Origin: an uncultured Merdimonas sp. | GTDB lineage: Bacteria > Bacillota > Clostridia > Lachnospirales > Lachnospiraceae | Direction of reading: 5' to 3' | Assembly (NCBI GenBank): GCA_944375725.1 | Contig: CALWAZ010000078.1 | Location: forward strand, 1 to 33,825 | Length of the DNA stretch: 33,825 nt | Part shown: one piece after another, positions 1 through 7,248 of the stretch | How positions within the stretch are numbered: position 1 is the first letter of the stretch | Layout: every line of letters starts with the position of its first letter | Made by a program: the position numbers and the translations under genes | The notes under the pieces: model-generated | Told to the model about the DNA's origin: nothing | What the model saw: the letters and a program-made list of their open reading frames with translations, nothing else | The model's database searches: none

Positions 1-2133
1 TCTACATACCTGATCCACAAGGCAAACTTCGTAGCATGCCACAATCCGTCCTATGTACGCAAGTACAACATGGTACAGGAGCTGGTAGACGGCGGAACCT
101 TCCTGCTGAACTGCCCCTGGGATATGGAAGGACTGGAGAAGCATCTGCCGGGCCAGGTAAAGAGCTTCATCGCTAACCATAATATTAAATTCTACGTGAT
201 CGACGGTATCAAGATCGGTAAGGAGATCGGACTTGGCGGACGTATCAATACAGTTCTTCAGTCTGCATTCTTCAAACTGGCAAACATCATTCCGGAGGAG
301 CAGGCTATTACGCTTATGAAGGCTGCCGCAAAGGCTACCTACGGAAGAAAGGGCGATGCCATCGTTCAGATGAACTATGACGCCATCGACGCAGGCGCAA
401 AGCAGGTAGTAGAGGTTACTGTTCCGGAGAGCTGGAAGAACGCGGCTGACGAGGGACTTGACTTCACACATGCTGAGGGCGGCCGTCAGGATGTTGTAGA
501 TTTCGTAAACAATGTTCAGGCAAAGGTAAACGCTCAGGAAGGAAATTCTCTTCCGGTATCCGCATTCAAGGATTATGTGGATGGTACCACTCCCAGCGGT
601 TCTGCTGCTTACGAGAAGCGCGGCATCGCAGTGGATATCCCGATCTGGAATCCGGAGAACTGTATCCAGTGTAACCGCTGCTCCTATGTCTGCCCGCACG
701 CAGTTATCCGTCCGGCAGCAATGACAGAGGCTGAGGCTGCTGCAGCTCCCGAAGGAATGAAGATGCTTCCGATGACAGGAATGGCAGATTACAAGTTCTC
801 TGTTGTAATTTCCGCTCTTGACTGTACCGGATGCGGCTCCTGTGCAAATGTATGCCCGGGCAAGAAGGGTGCGAAGGCTCTGGCTATGGAGAATATGGAA
901 GCAAACCAGGGCGAGCAGAAGTACTTCGATTACGCAGTGACTCTTCCGGAGAAGACAGATGTAATTGCGAAGTTCAAAGAGAATACCGTAAAGGGAAGCC
1001 AGTTCAAGACTCCGCTGCTTGAGTTCTCCGGCGCATGCGCAGGCTGCGGCGAGACTCCGTACGCGAAGCTGATCACACAGCTCTTCGGTGACAGAATGTA
1101 CATCGCGAACGCAACAGGATGCTCCTCTATCTGGGGCAACTCTTCACCGTCCACACCGTACACGGTAAATCAGAAGGGACATGGCCCTGCATGGTCTAAC
1201 TCCCTGTTTGAGGATGCCGCAGAGTTCGGTTACGGCATGAGCCTGGCTCAGCGCGCTGTAAGAGGCGGACTGAAGACCAAGGTTGAGGCTCTGATGGAGA
1301 AGGCAAATGATGATGTAAAGGCTGCCGCAAAAGAATGGCTGGATACCTACAATGTAGGAGCAACCAACGGCGCTGCTACAGACAAGCTGGTAGCTGCTCT
1401 TGAGGCATGCGGCTGCGACGAGGCGAAAGAGATCCTGAAGGATAAGGACTTCCTGGCTAAGAAGTCTCAGTGGATCTTCGGCGGCGACGGCTGGGCATAT
1501 GATATCGGATTCGGCGGCGTAGACCATGTTCTGGCAAGCGGACAGGATGTAAACGTAATGGTATTCGATACTGAGGTTTACTCCAATACAGGCGGACAGT
1601 CCTCCAAGGCTACTCCGACCGGTGCGGTTGCGCAGTTCGCTGCAGGCGGAAAGGATACCAAGAAGAAAGATCTGGCTTCTATCGCAATGAGCTATGGTTA
1701 TGTATATGTGGCTCAGATCGCTATGGGCGCTGACTTCAATCAGTGTGTAAAGGCGATTGCAGAGGCTGAGGCTTATCCGGGACCGTCTCTGATCATTGCT
1801 TACGCTCCGTGTATCAACCATGGTATCAAGAAGGGCATGAGCAAGGCTCAGACCGAGGAAGAGCTGGCTGTAAAGGCTGGATACTGGCACTGCTTCCGCT
1901 TCAACCCGGCTGCGCCGGCAGAGGGCAAGAGCGCGTTCACTCTGGACAGCAAGGCGCCCACAGGAAACTATCAGGAGTTCCTGGATGGCGAGGTACGTTA
2001 CAATTCTCTGAAGCGTGCTAATCCGGAGAGAGCAGCGAAGCTGTTTGCTCAGGCAGAGGCATCTGCTAAGGCTCATTACGAGTATCTGACAAAGCTCGGT
2101 GATCTTTATGCGCCGGCTAAGACAGAGGAGTAA
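1..2133 (+). CDS. nifJ: Pyruvate:ferredoxin (flavodoxin) oxidoreductase, C-terminal part (5' end outside window)
   Basis: Cytoplasmic enzyme that oxidises pyruvate with CoA to acetyl-CoA and CO2 and reduces ferredoxin. The reading frame is open from base 1, so the gene begins upstream; 710 residues are visible of a family length near 1,170-1,180. Visible residues show two ferredoxin-type 4Fe-4S motifs, C221-x2-C-x2-C-x3-C and C275-x2-C-x2-C-x3-C. The proximal cluster cysteines fit C346, C349, C374 and C604. The thiamine diphosphate domain is recognisable from GGDGWAYDIGFGG and DTEVYSNTGGQSSKATP. Codon use is strongly biased to a few codons, as expected for an abundant catabolic enzyme. It ends before a hairpin and T-tract and appears to be the last gene of its transcript. 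The family call is secure; only the missing N-terminal domains cannot be judged. Confidence 0.97.
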   Translation, partial: STYLIHKANFVACHNPSYVRKYNMVQELVDGGTFLLNCPWDMEGLEKHLPGQVKSFIANHNIKFYVIDGIKIGKEIGLGGRINTVLQSAFFKLANIIPEEQAITLMKAAAKATYGRKGDAIVQMNYDAIDAGAKQVVEVTVPESWKNAADEGLDFTHAEGGRQDVVDFVNNVQAKVNAQEGNSLPVSAFKDYVDGTTPSGSAAYEKRGIAVDIPIWNPENCIQCNRCSYVCPHAVIRPAAMTEAEAAAAPEGMKMLPMTGMADYKFSVVISALDCTGCGSCANVCPGKKGAKALAMENMEANQGEQKYFDYAVTLPEKTDVIAKFKENTVKGSQFKTPLLEFSGACAGCGETPYAKLITQLFGDRMYIANATGCSSIWGNSSPSTPYTVNQKGHGPAWSNSLFEDAAEFGYGMSLAQRAVRGGLKTKVEALMEKANDDVKAAAKEWLDTYNVGATNGAATDKLVAALEACGCDEAKEILKDKDFLAKKSQWIFGGDGWAYDIGFGGVDHVLASGQDVNVMVFDTEVYSNTGGQSSKATPTGAVAQFAAGGKDTKKKDLASIAMSYGYVYVAQIAMGADFNQCVKAIAEAEAYPGPSLIIAYAPCINHGIKKGMSKAQTEEELAVKAGYWHCFRFNPAAPAEGKSAFTLDSKAPTGNYQEFLDGEVRYNSLKRANPERAAKLFAQAEASAKAHYEYLTKLGDLYAPAKTEE

Positions 2134-2181
2134 GACTGGCAGAGCTCTGAGAAATACAGATTCATAAATGAAAAGGTTACT

Positions 2182-2271
2182 GTCCTTCCGGCTTTGCCGG
2201 GAGGACGGCGGGAAACCGCTGCGGCAGGAGAGACTGCATATGAGCATTTCTTCTGCGCGCAGCGGTTTTTT
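2182..2271 (+). terminator. Intrinsic terminator region after nifJ
   Basis: Two hairpins follow the nifJ stop. The first has an 11-bp stem (2182-2192 with 2196-2206, one G-U pair, 3-nt loop) but no T-tract. The second pairs 2213-2222 with 2259-2268 (10 bp, 36-nt loop) and runs straight into six Ts (2266-2271). The second is the likely terminator; the first may aid folding or protect the 3' end. The long loop lowers confidence a little. Confidence 0.7.
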
Positions 2272-2336
2272 ATGTTGATTTCATAAAATTTTACCCTAAA
2301 AACCAATAAAAACACCTATAAAAGCCAAAAAAATCA

Positions 2337-2345
2337 TGATATAAT
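2337..2345 (+). promoter_or_regulatory. Extended -10 promoter for the DeoR-type regulator gene
   Basis: TGATATAAT at 2337-2345 is a perfect extended -10 (TGnTATAAT). No good -35 is seen at 17 bp, which extended -10 promoters tolerate. The -10 sits inside a short dyad, ATCAT-N6-ATGAT (2333-2348), a plausible autoregulatory operator, since DeoR-family proteins often repress their own genes. The rest of the 2272-2431 gap is A/T-rich with no gene seen. Confidence 0.55.
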
Positions 2346-2431
2346 GATAATAACAGAAAGTGGGAGCATGTGTTTTATGTGGATTTGCGCCGATATGCTG
2401 ATGAGAGAACAGCGGGAACAGGAGGGAAGAT

Positions 2432-3193
2432 ATGCTGGCGATTGAACGGAAAAATGAAATTCTGGCAATTTTACAGAAAGAGCAGAGGGTTCTGGTTTCC
2501 GAGCTGAGCAAACGGTATGAGGTGACGGATGAGACGATCCGCAGAGATCTGGAAAAACTGGAGAAGGAAGGCTTTGTGAAACGGACCTATGGAGGAGCGG
2601 TTCTGAACAGAAGAAAGGATCTGGATATGCCTCTTCGGATCCGGGAAAAGACAAACCGGGGGGAAAAGCAGATTATCGCGGGACTGGTCCGGGATCTGAT
2701 TGAAGAAGGCGATCGGATTATGCTGGACGCTTCTTCCACCTCTTTAATGATTGCCAAGGTGTTGAAAGAGATGGAGAAGCTTACCGTCATTACCAATTCT
2801 GTGGAGGTGCTGATCGAGCTGGCAGGCCATGAGGGGATCCAGGTGATTTCCACAGGAGGCAACTTAAACGAGACCTCTCTTTCCCTGGTGGGAAACGCGG
2901 CCCAGAAGGTATTGAACGGTTATCACGTGGATAAGGCTGTGTTTTCCTGCAAGGGGATTGATATGAAGGATGGAATCACAGATTCCAATGAACTGGACAG
3001 CGATATCAAAAATGTCATGTATTCCTGCGCGGACACAGCGATTCTGGCCGCGGACAGCAGCAAATTTGACAAGGTATCCTTTGTGAAATCCATGCGGCTG
3101 AAAAAGGGGGATATTCTTGTGACAGACCGGATGCCCTCGGAGGAGTGGCAGAATTATCTGCAGGAAAACGGTGTGCGTCTGGTGGCACCGTAG
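2432..3193 (+). CDS. DeoR/GlpR-family transcriptional regulator
   Basis: Sugar-responsive repressor of 253 residues, the usual length for the family. The N-terminal winged helix (about residues 1-58) carries the DeoR signature, with VSELSKRYEVTDETIRRDL and then the wing GFVKRTYGGAV. The C-terminal sugar-phosphate sensor domain (about 75-230) has the DASST and TNS phosphate-binding segments and the DGITDSN and AADSSKF stretches typical of DeoRC. The ATG at 2432 follows an AGGAGGG site at a normal distance. It lies 51 bp upstream of rhamnulokinase on the same strand with no terminator between, so it probably controls rhamnose use and responds to a phosphorylated rhamnose intermediate; that role is inferred from position. 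It could instead act on another sugar regulon. Confidence 0.9.
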   Translation: MLAIERKNEILAILQKEQRVLVSELSKRYEVTDETIRRDLEKLEKEGFVKRTYGGAVLNRRKDLDMPLRIREKTNRGEKQIIAGLVRDLIEEGDRIMLDASSTSLMIAKVLKEMEKLTVITNSVEVLIELAGHEGIQVISTGGNLNETSLSLVGNAAQKVLNGYHVDKAVFSCKGIDMKDGITDSNELDSDIKNVMYSCADTAILAADSSKFDKVSFVKSMRLKKGDILVTDRMPSEEWQNYLQENGVRLVAP

Positions 3194-3244
3194 GAATAAT
3201 CCGCGGGCGCTGCCGGCGGCCGCAAAGAAAGGGGAAGAAAACTT

Positions 3245-4666
3245 ATGGGAGAGACTGTTTACAATCTGGCGTTTGATTTTGGGGCATCCAGCGGACGCAT
3301 GGTGCTCTGTAAGCTGGAGGATGGAAAACTGGAGCTGGAAGAACTGCACCGTTTTCCAAATCACGAGGTACGGATAGGGGGACATATTTACTGGGATCTG
3401 TTCGGACTCTATTATGAGCTGAAGCAGGGCCTGAAAAAGGCGGCGGCCAGGAAGGTGCCGATTCAGAGCCTGGCCATTGATACCTGGGGTGTGGATTATG
3501 GCCTGTTTGATAAGGATGGCAATCTGATTGGCAACCCGGTCAATTACCGGGATTCCAGGACGGATGGAGTCATTGATGAGATAGCGAAGGTCATTCCGCT
3601 GGAGGAGCTTTACGATCGCACCGGAATTGAGTTTATGTACTTCAATACGATTTTCCAGCTCTGGGCAGAGAAAAAGATGCGGCCGGTGATTCTGGACAAT
3701 GCAAAGAGGATCCTGTTTATGCCGGAGCTGTTTGGATATTTCCTGACTGGCATCATGTATACAGAATATACCTTTGCCAGCACTTCCCAGCTTTTGGACG
3801 CCAGAAAGAGAGAGTGGGATTACGACCTGATCGAAAAACTGGGATTGAATAAGGAAATGTTCGGTGATATCGTGATGCCGGGAACCATCATCGGCGGACT
3901 TCTGCCTGAGGTGGAGGAAGAAACCGGGCTTCACGGAGTCAAGGTCATCGCGGTGGGAAGTCATGATACGGCTTCTGCGGTGGCGGGAGCGCCTCTGGAA
4001 TCCGATGACGCGGCCTTCCTAAGCTGCGGCACCTGGTCCCTGCTGGGGATGGTTCTGGATGAGCCGATTTTAAATGAGGTGTCTTACAAATATAACTACA
4101 CCAATGAAGGAAGCATTGACGGAAAGATTCAGTTCCTGAAAAATATCAACGGACTGTGGATTATGCAGAATCTCCGCCGCAACTGGTGCGAGTTTGAGGA
4201 AGAGGTGTCTTTCCCGGATATCATTCGGGAGGCACGGGCCGCGAAGCGGAAAGACTTCACGATTAAGCCTAAAGATCCCAGATTTACGGCGCCGCTGAAT
4301 ATGATGAAAGAGATTGTGGCCTACTGCCAGGAGACCGGACAGGGAACGCCGGAGGGGCTTGGAGAGATGGCCATGGCTGTCTACAACGGCCTGACAGAGG
4401 AGTACAGAAAGTCCATTCAGTATATGGAAGAGATTACGGGCAAGAAAGTGACCTGCATCAATATGGTGGGCGGCGGCATTCAGGATGAGCTGCTCTGCGA
4501 GCTGACAGCGAAGGCTACCGGAAAGCGGGTGCTGGCAGGTCCCACGGAGGGCTCCGTGCTGGGCAACAGTATCGTGCAGTTTGTGGCCATGGGAGCTGTG
4601 GAGAGCGTGCAGGCCGGACGGGAGATTATCAAAAATTCCTTCGATGTGAAGATTTACGAGCCGTAG
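3245..4666 (+). CDS. rhaB: Rhamnulokinase (FGGY carbohydrate kinase)
   Basis: Phosphorylates L-rhamnulose at O-1 with ATP, the second step of L-rhamnose breakdown in the cytoplasm. The 473-residue protein matches the usual RhaB length. The N-terminal ATPase-fold signature DFGASSGR is at residues 11-18, and GSHDTASAVAG contains the likely catalytic Asp241. GTWSLLGMVLDEP and the segment after it (GKIQFLKNINGLWI) are typical of rhamnulokinase rather than xylulo- or glycerol kinase. C-terminal MVGGGIQDELLCELTA is the second FGGY region. The start follows AAAGAAAGGGGAAG. Isomerase and aldolase genes are not adjacent, so the pathway must be completed elsewhere. A perfect terminator follows. Confidence 0.92.
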   Translation: MGETVYNLAFDFGASSGRMVLCKLEDGKLELEELHRFPNHEVRIGGHIYWDLFGLYYELKQGLKKAAARKVPIQSLAIDTWGVDYGLFDKDGNLIGNPVNYRDSRTDGVIDEIAKVIPLEELYDRTGIEFMYFNTIFQLWAEKKMRPVILDNAKRILFMPELFGYFLTGIMYTEYTFASTSQLLDARKREWDYDLIEKLGLNKEMFGDIVMPGTIIGGLLPEVEEETGLHGVKVIAVGSHDTASAVAGAPLESDDAAFLSCGTWSLLGMVLDEPILNEVSYKYNYTNEGSIDGKIQFLKNINGLWIMQNLRRNWCEFEEEVSFPDIIREARAAKRKDFTIKPKDPRFTAPLNMMKEIVAYCQETGQGTPEGLGEMAMAVYNGLTEEYRKSIQYMEEITGKKVTCINMVGGGIQDELLCELTAKATGKRVLAGPTEGSVLGNSIVQFVAMGAVESVQAGREIIKNSFDVKIYEP

Positions 4667-4726
4667 AGCAGACGGCCGGCGGCGCGGCTGCCGGGACGGG
4701 AACTGACGCGGGAAAAAAGCTTGGCG

Positions 4727-4767
4727 GGAGCTGCTGAAATTTTTTGACTTTTCAGCAGCTCCTTTTT
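4727..4767 (+). terminator. Intrinsic terminator after rhaB
   Basis: Perfect 13-bp stem, GGAGCTGCTGAAA (4727-4739) with TTTCAGCAGCTCC (4750-4762), 10-nt loop, followed by five Ts (4763-4767). It ends the regulator-rhaB unit. Confidence 0.92.
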
Positions 4768-4776
4768 GAATTCATC

Positions 4777-4805
4777 TTGCCGGAACTGATAAAAGATCTT
4801 ATAAT
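4777..4805 (+). promoter_or_regulatory. Sigma-A-type promoter for azlCD
   Basis: TTGCCG (4777-4782), 17-bp spacer, TATAAT (4800-4805). It lies just after the rhaB terminator and about 85 bp before azlC. Nothing else notable was seen in the remaining leader. Confidence 0.75.
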
Positions 4806-4889
4806 GGAGAAGCGTCTGCGAAGGCAGCGCGGAACAAGCTTCTGCGCGGGTGGACGATAGAGAGTTGAACGGATGTAAGGTGGGAGATA

Positions 4890-5606
4890 ATGAATGGAAG
4901 AAAAACGGAATTCAGGGCAGGTATCATGGATGGAATTCCCATTGCGCTGGGGTATCTGGCTGTTTCATTTACCTTTGGCATTATGGCGGGGGACGCTGGG
5001 CTTACGGTATGGGAGGCGGTAGTCCTTTCGCTGACCAATCTGACAAGCGCCGGCCAGTTCGCGGGCCTGGGCGTGATTCAGGCGGGAGCTTCCTTTGCGG
5101 AAATGGCGCTGACAGAGCTGGTAATCAATCTGCGCTACTGTCTGATGTCCTGTTCCCTTTCCCAGAAGCTGTCCCGGAACATGCCCTTTTTCCACCGGTT
5201 TTTTATGGCCTATGGAGTGACGGACGAGATCTTCGGTGTCTCGGTGCTCCGTCAGGGAACCTTGAGTCCCTGGTACAGCTACGGGCTTATGTGCGCCGCG
5301 GTTCCGGGCTGGACCTTCGGCACCTTCCTGGGCACTCTGTCGGGAAGCCTGCTTCCCCAGAGACTCTTAAGCGCTCTGGGAGTGGCCCTTTACGGTATGT
5401 TCCTGGCGGTGATTCTGCCTCCTGCCCGTAAGAACAGGGTGCTGATGGGAATTATTCTGGTATCCATGGCAGCCAGCCTGCTGTTTGCGAAGCTTCCGGT
5501 TCTGGGACAGATTTCATCAGGCTTTAAGATTATTATACTGACAGTATTGATAGCGGGAGGGGCGGCTTTTCTGTTCCCGGTGAAGGAGGAGACAAAAGAT
5601 GCATAG
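4890..5606 (+). CDS. azlC: AzlC-family branched-chain amino acid permease, large subunit
   Basis: Membrane protein of 238 residues, predicted to form the larger half of the AzlCD exporter for branched-chain amino acids (and azaleucine in Bacillus). It begins with the family-typical FRAGIMDGIPIALGYLAVSFTFG and contains several hydrophobic segments, including a C-terminal pair around residues 175-230. The conserved region NLTSAGQFAGLGVI and the ELVINLRYCLMS stretch are characteristic of AzlC. The ATG at 4890 follows AAGGTGGGAG. Its end overlaps azlD by 8 bases, a sign of translational coupling. Substrate is inferred from the family. Confidence 0.92.
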   Translation: MNGRKTEFRAGIMDGIPIALGYLAVSFTFGIMAGDAGLTVWEAVVLSLTNLTSAGQFAGLGVIQAGASFAEMALTELVINLRYCLMSCSLSQKLSRNMPFFHRFFMAYGVTDEIFGVSVLRQGTLSPWYSYGLMCAAVPGWTFGTFLGTLSGSLLPQRLLSALGVALYGMFLAVILPPARKNRVLMGIILVSMAASLLFAKLPVLGQISSGFKIIILTVLIAGGAAFLFPVKEETKDA

Positions 5607-5901
5607 TGTATTTGGCTATATTTTTGTAATGGCGGCGGTGACTTATCTGATCCGCATGGTTCCCCTTGTGCTTCTGAAAAAGGAGATTACAAATACCTGG
5701 ATCAAATCCTTTCTGTACTATGTCCCCTATGTGACGCTGGCGGTAATGACTTTTCCGGCGATTCTGGAGGCCACAGATTCTCTGATTTCCGGCGCGGCGG
5801 CCCTGATTGCGGCAGTGATTCTGGCTTATAAGGGAAAGAGTCTGATTCAGGTGGCTGCGGCTGCCTGCGGAACCGTATTCGTGCTGGAACTGTTTTTATA
5901 A
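5599..5901 (+). CDS. azlD: AzlD-family branched-chain amino acid permease, small subunit
   Basis: Small hydrophobic protein of 100 residues with about three to four membrane segments, the partner of AzlC. The N-terminal stretch AAVTYLIRMVPLVLLKKEI is typical of AzlD, as is FLYYVPYVTLAVMTFPAIL in the middle. The ATG lies inside the end of azlC (8-base overlap), and a GGAGGAGAC ribosome site sits in the azlC 3' end. No terminator is obvious immediately after it, so readthrough toward the carA leader is possible. Confidence 0.9.
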   Translation: MHSVFGYIFVMAAVTYLIRMVPLVLLKKEITNTWIKSFLYYVPYVTLAVMTFPAILEATDSLISGAAALIAAVILAYKGKSLIQVAAAACGTVFVLELFL

Positions 5902-6029
5902 AGGCTCTTATAATTGTCGTGCTGGAAAGAGCGGAACTGGAGCCTCAAAGAGGCGGCGAGTGCGCATGTGGACGGGTGGCTGTGAATAGTAACGAAAGAG
6001 CGGCTGTAAAAATAAAAAAAGATGAAAAA

Positions 6030-6089
6030 GCCCTTGAAGTGCCTCTAAACTTATAGTATAATGAATTAAATTTAGAGGCAAAAAAGGGC
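6030..6089 (+). promoter_or_regulatory. carA promoter inside a 60-bp interrupted dyad (candidate operator)
   Basis: The promoter is TTGAAG (6034-6039), 17 bp, TATAAT (6057-6062). A perfect 10-bp inverted repeat, TGCCTCTAAA (6040-6049) and TTTAGAGGCA (6071-6080), flanks the -10. Outer arms GCCCTT (6030-6035) and AAGGGC (6084-6089) extend it, separated from the inner arms by 4 and 3 bases. The inner arm centres are about 31 bp apart, close to three helical turns. An operator for a pyrimidine or arginine regulator is plausible but no known consensus was matched. The rest of the 5902-6029 gap shows no gene. Confidence 0.7.
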
Positions 6090-6098
6090 CTCGTGCGA

Positions 6099-6125
6099 AA
6101 AAGGCAGTTACTGTCTTTTTTTTTT
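6099..6125 (+). terminator. Leader terminator upstream of carA (candidate attenuator)
   Basis: AAAAGGCAG (6099-6107), a 3-nt loop, and CTGTCTTTT (6111-6119) form a 9-bp stem with one G-U pair, running into ten Ts (6116-6125). It lies after the carA promoter and 43 bases before its start codon, so it would stop carAB transcription unless prevented. An earlier small hairpin, GAGGC (6075-6079) with GCCTC (6088-6092), competes with GCCT/AGGC pairing that would break the terminator. This resembles PyrR-type attenuation in layout, but a PyrR binding site was not confirmed. Confidence 0.7.
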
Positions 6126-6168
6126 GAACAAATAAGCGCGGGGAGAAGAGGAAAGGAACAGGTGAAGT

Positions 6169-7248
6169 ATGAAAGCTTTTCTGATACTGGAAGACGGACA
6201 TGTGTTCACAGGCACCAGCATTGGGTCGCAGCGGGAGGTAATCAGTGAGATAGTGTTCAATACCTCCATGACAGGTTATCTGGAGGTGCTGACAGATCCG
6301 TCCTATGCGGGACAGGCTGTGACTATGACGTATCCGCTGATTGGAAACTATGGCATCTGCTATGAGGATATGGAGTCAGACAGACCCTGGCCGGACGGTT
6401 ATATTGTAAGAGAGCTGTCCAGAATCCCCAGCAATTTCCGGAGTGTGGATACGATCCAGAATTTCCTGGAGAAGTATGATATTCCGGGAATCGCCGGCAT
6501 CGATACCCGGGCTCTCACGAAGATTCTCCGGGAAAGCGGAACCATGAATGGAATGATCACCACAAAGGAATACACCTCCCTGGATGAGGTAATTCCCAGA
6601 CTGAAGGCCTACACCACCGGGAAAGTGGTGGAGAAGGTGACCTGCCGGGAGAGAAAGGTCCTGGAAAATGACGGCCTCCGCGTGGCCCTTCTGGATCTGG
6701 GCGCCAAGCGCAATATCGCCCGTTCCCTTCACAGCAGAGGCTGTCAGGTGACGATCTATCCGGCGGGCACCAGCGCGGAAGAGATCATCGCGGACAGGCC
6801 CGACGGTATCATGCTTTCCAACGGCCCCGGAGACCCCAAGGAATGCGGGCCTATTATTGAGGAAATCCGGAAGCTTTATCATACGGATATTCCCATTTTT
6901 GCCATCTGCCTCGGCCATCAGCTGATGGCTCTTGCCACCGGAGCGGATACCTACAAGCTCAAGTACGGCCACCGGGGCGGAAATCATCCGGTCCGGGATC
7001 TGGAGACCGGAAAAGTCTATATTTCCTCTCAGAACCACGGCTACGCAGTGGATACAGACAGCCTTGACCCGGCGGTGGCTGTGCCCGCTTTTGAAAATGT
7101 AAATGACCGGACCAATGAGGGACTCCGGTATACGGGAAAAGATATTTTTACTGTACAGTTCCATCCGGAGGCCTGCCCGGGACCTCAGGATTCCAGTTAC
7201 CTGTTTGACCGCTTTATACATACCATGGAGGTGAAGAAGAATGCCTAA
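6169..7248 (+). CDS. carA: Carbamoyl-phosphate synthase, small (glutaminase) subunit
   Basis: Hydrolyses glutamine and passes ammonia to CarB for carbamoyl phosphate synthesis, feeding pyrimidine and arginine pathways. The 359 residues match the family. The N-terminal CPSase domain (about 1-140) includes FNTSMTGYLEVLTDPSYAGQ. The class I glutamine amidotransferase domain has the nucleophile in FAICLGHQ (Cys247) and the His-Glu pair in FHPEACPG (His332, Glu334); GNGPGD-like SNGPGDP precedes them. The ATG at 6169 follows GGAAAGGAACAGG. Its 3' end overlaps carB by 8 bases. Expression is probably controlled by the leader terminator and promoter dyad just upstream. Confidence 0.97.
   Translation: MKAFLILEDGHVFTGTSIGSQREVISEIVFNTSMTGYLEVLTDPSYAGQAVTMTYPLIGNYGICYEDMESDRPWPDGYIVRELSRIPSNFRSVDTIQNFLEKYDIPGIAGIDTRALTKILRESGTMNGMITTKEYTSLDEVIPRLKAYTTGKVVEKVTCRERKVLENDGLRVALLDLGAKRNIARSLHSRGCQVTIYPAGTSAEEIIADRPDGIMLSNGPGDPKECGPIIEEIRKLYHTDIPIFAICLGHQLMALATGADTYKLKYGHRGGNHPVRDLETGKVYISSQNHGYAVDTDSLDPAVAVPAFENVNDRTNEGLRYTGKDIFTVQFHPEACPGPQDSSYLFDRFIHTMEVKKNA

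Noticed and set aside
1144..2247. Minus-strand open frame of 367 codons opposite nifJ
   Set aside because: Antisense shadow of the well-supported nifJ; cysteine/serine/leucine-rich with no recognisable domain.
4850..5431. Plus-strand open frame overlapping azlC in another frame
   Set aside because: azlC has the ribosome site, membrane segments and family motifs; the alternative is glycine/serine/arginine-rich without a domain.
6069..6125. Canonical PyrR-controlled attenuator
   Set aside because: The leader has a terminator and an AGAGGC segment, but the full conserved PyrR-binding hairpin was not found, so only a generic attenuator is claimed.
5908..6201. Minus-strand frame of 97 codons over the carA promoter and leader
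   Set aside because: It lacks a ribosome site and its sequence is dictated by the promoter dyad and T-tract on the other strand.
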